64,000 nucleotides of DNA. Origin: an uncultured Winogradskyella sp. Lineage in GTDB: Bacteria; Bacteroidota; Bacteroidia; Flavobacteriales; Flavobacteriaceae. The number at the start of each line of letters is the position of its first letter. The first letter of the stretch is position 1. Under the pieces are notes generated by a model, which was not told the DNA's origin, ran no database searches, and saw only the letters and a program-made list of their open reading frames with translations. The position numbers and the translations under genes are program-made. The stretch is taken from assembly GCF_947501905.1 (NCBI RefSeq), contig NZ_CANMXL010000001.1, positions 558,001 through 622,000 on the forward strand. The letters run 5' to 3'. Of this stretch, positions 63,472 through 64,000 are shown piece by piece.

Positions 63472-64000
63472 ATGAATATCGTAATACTTTCTAGAAATGA
63501 AAACTTATATTCCACGAGACGCCTTATTGAAGAAGGCGAAAATCGCGGTCATGAGGTTGAGGTTATAGACCCATTAAAGTGCGATATTATTATTGAGCAA
63601 GAAAAGCCAACCATCTATTACAAGGACCGTTATCTCAATTACGTAGACGCCATTATCCCAAGAATAGGCGCATCTGTTACCTTTTTTGGTTGCGCTGTTG
63701 TCAGACAATTTGAAATGATGAATGTCTTTACCACTGTGACGTCTGATGCTATTTTAAGGTCAAGAGATAAACTTCGTAGTTTTCAGCGCTTATCTAAAGC
63801 GGGAATTGGAATGCCAAAAACAGTATTTACCAATTATTCTCGTGATGTAGAAGAAGTATTGAATCATGTTGGAGGTCCTCCTGTAATTATTAAACTTCTA
63901 GAAGGTACTCAAGGTTTAGGTGTGGTTTTAGCCGAATCAAAAAATGCAGCTGAATCTGTACTAGAAGCTTTTAACGGTTTACAAGCTAGAGCCTTAGTAC
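63472..64000 (+). CDS. rimK: RimK-family ATP-grasp ligase (truncated by window edge)
   Basis: Translating from the ATG at 63472 gives [20 protein letters not shown] and about 176 residues before the window ends. The N-terminal RimK domain is visible ([36 protein letters not shown]), as is the start of the ATP-grasp fold ([40 protein letters not shown], the glycine-rich nucleotide loop). RimK adds glutamate residues to the C-terminus of ribosomal protein S6; related ligases act on other peptides. The remaining ~115 residues lie outside. A promoter is placed 20-50 bases upstream. Confidence 0.92.
   Translation, partial: MNIVILSRNENLYSTRRLIEEGENRGHEVEVIDPLKCDIIIEQEKPTIYYKDRYLNYVDAIIPRIGASVTFFGCAVVRQFEMMNVFTTVTSDAILRSRDKLRSFQRLSKAGIGMPKTVFTNYSRDVEEVLNHVGGPPVIIKLLEGTQGLGVVLAESKNAAESVLEAFNGLQARALV

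Noticed and set aside
1..64000. CRISPR arrays, insertion sequences, long direct repeats, rRNA genes or a replication origin
   Set aside because: No regularly spaced repeats, transposase frames, rRNA sequence or DnaA-box cluster were seen on reading both strands; low-level diverged repeats could still be missed by eye.

Overview
The window reads as a chromosomal segment of a Bacteroidota member, most likely a marine-type Flavobacteriaceae. The DNA is AT-rich. It carries gliding/type IX secretion genes (gldD, gldE, a type A sorting domain), alternative complex III coupled to a caa3-type cytochrome oxidase, TonB-receptor/lipoprotein pairs and a C-terminally short NusA. Intergenic promoters fit the Bacteroidota pattern (-33 TTG, about 19 bases, -7 TAnnTTTG), and few genes have a Shine-Dalgarno sequence. 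The genus cannot be fixed from the sequence alone. Nothing indicates a prophage, insertion sequence, CRISPR array or genomic island.

Layout. 1-4.0 kb (minus): truncated malic enzyme, queG-ruvB. 4.1-15.6 kb (minus): one large respiratory operon actA-actB-actC-actD-actE-actF-cox2-cox1, with a divergent promoter region at its head and a strong terminator at its end. 15.8-17.6 kb: a small SPOR protein, a T9SS cargo protein and an exported phage-tail-collar-like protein. 17.6-22.2 kb (minus): rimP-nusA-infB with a terminator-like hairpin in its leader, then tRNA-Gln. 22.5-28.6 kb: a large DUF2723 membrane protein (O-mannosyltransferase candidate), a polysaccharide deacetylase, a cysteine-less thioredoxin and a membrane metallophosphoesterase.

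28.6-39.8 kb is the main accessory region. A divergent cluster encodes beta-mannosidase (GH2), CutC, beta-hexosaminidase (GH20), alpha-mannosidase (GH92), a FucP/NagP-like sugar transporter and a glycosylasparaginase. Together these match the bonds of a mannose-rich N-glycan down to GlcNAc-Asn. There is no SusC/SusD pair, and the poorly understood CutC protein is translationally packed between two glycosidases. An aldehyde dehydrogenase follows, with a repeat-rich divergent regulatory region.

41.7-47.6 kb: RNase G, a 29-residue bS22/mS38-like ribosomal protein, HU, and the conserved mutY-ssb-gldE-gldD run. 47.6-51.8 kb: a TonB-dependent receptor with a surface lipoprotein. 52-56.7 kb: DUF3108, tryptophan 2,3-dioxygenase, M23 peptidase and phosphoglucose isomerase in one tight run. 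56.8-59.2 kb: tyrosine catabolism (HppD, HmgA). 59.3-64 kb: a patatin/outer-membrane-barrel protein, uvrC and a truncated rimK.

Most of the window is conserved core genome. The points most worth a second look are the N-glycan/CutC cluster, the helix-hairpin-helix tail on ActC, the leader hairpin of rimP-nusA-infB, the RNase G that lacks its zinc-link cysteines and has a 5' hairpin, and the repeats upstream of the aldehyde dehydrogenase.
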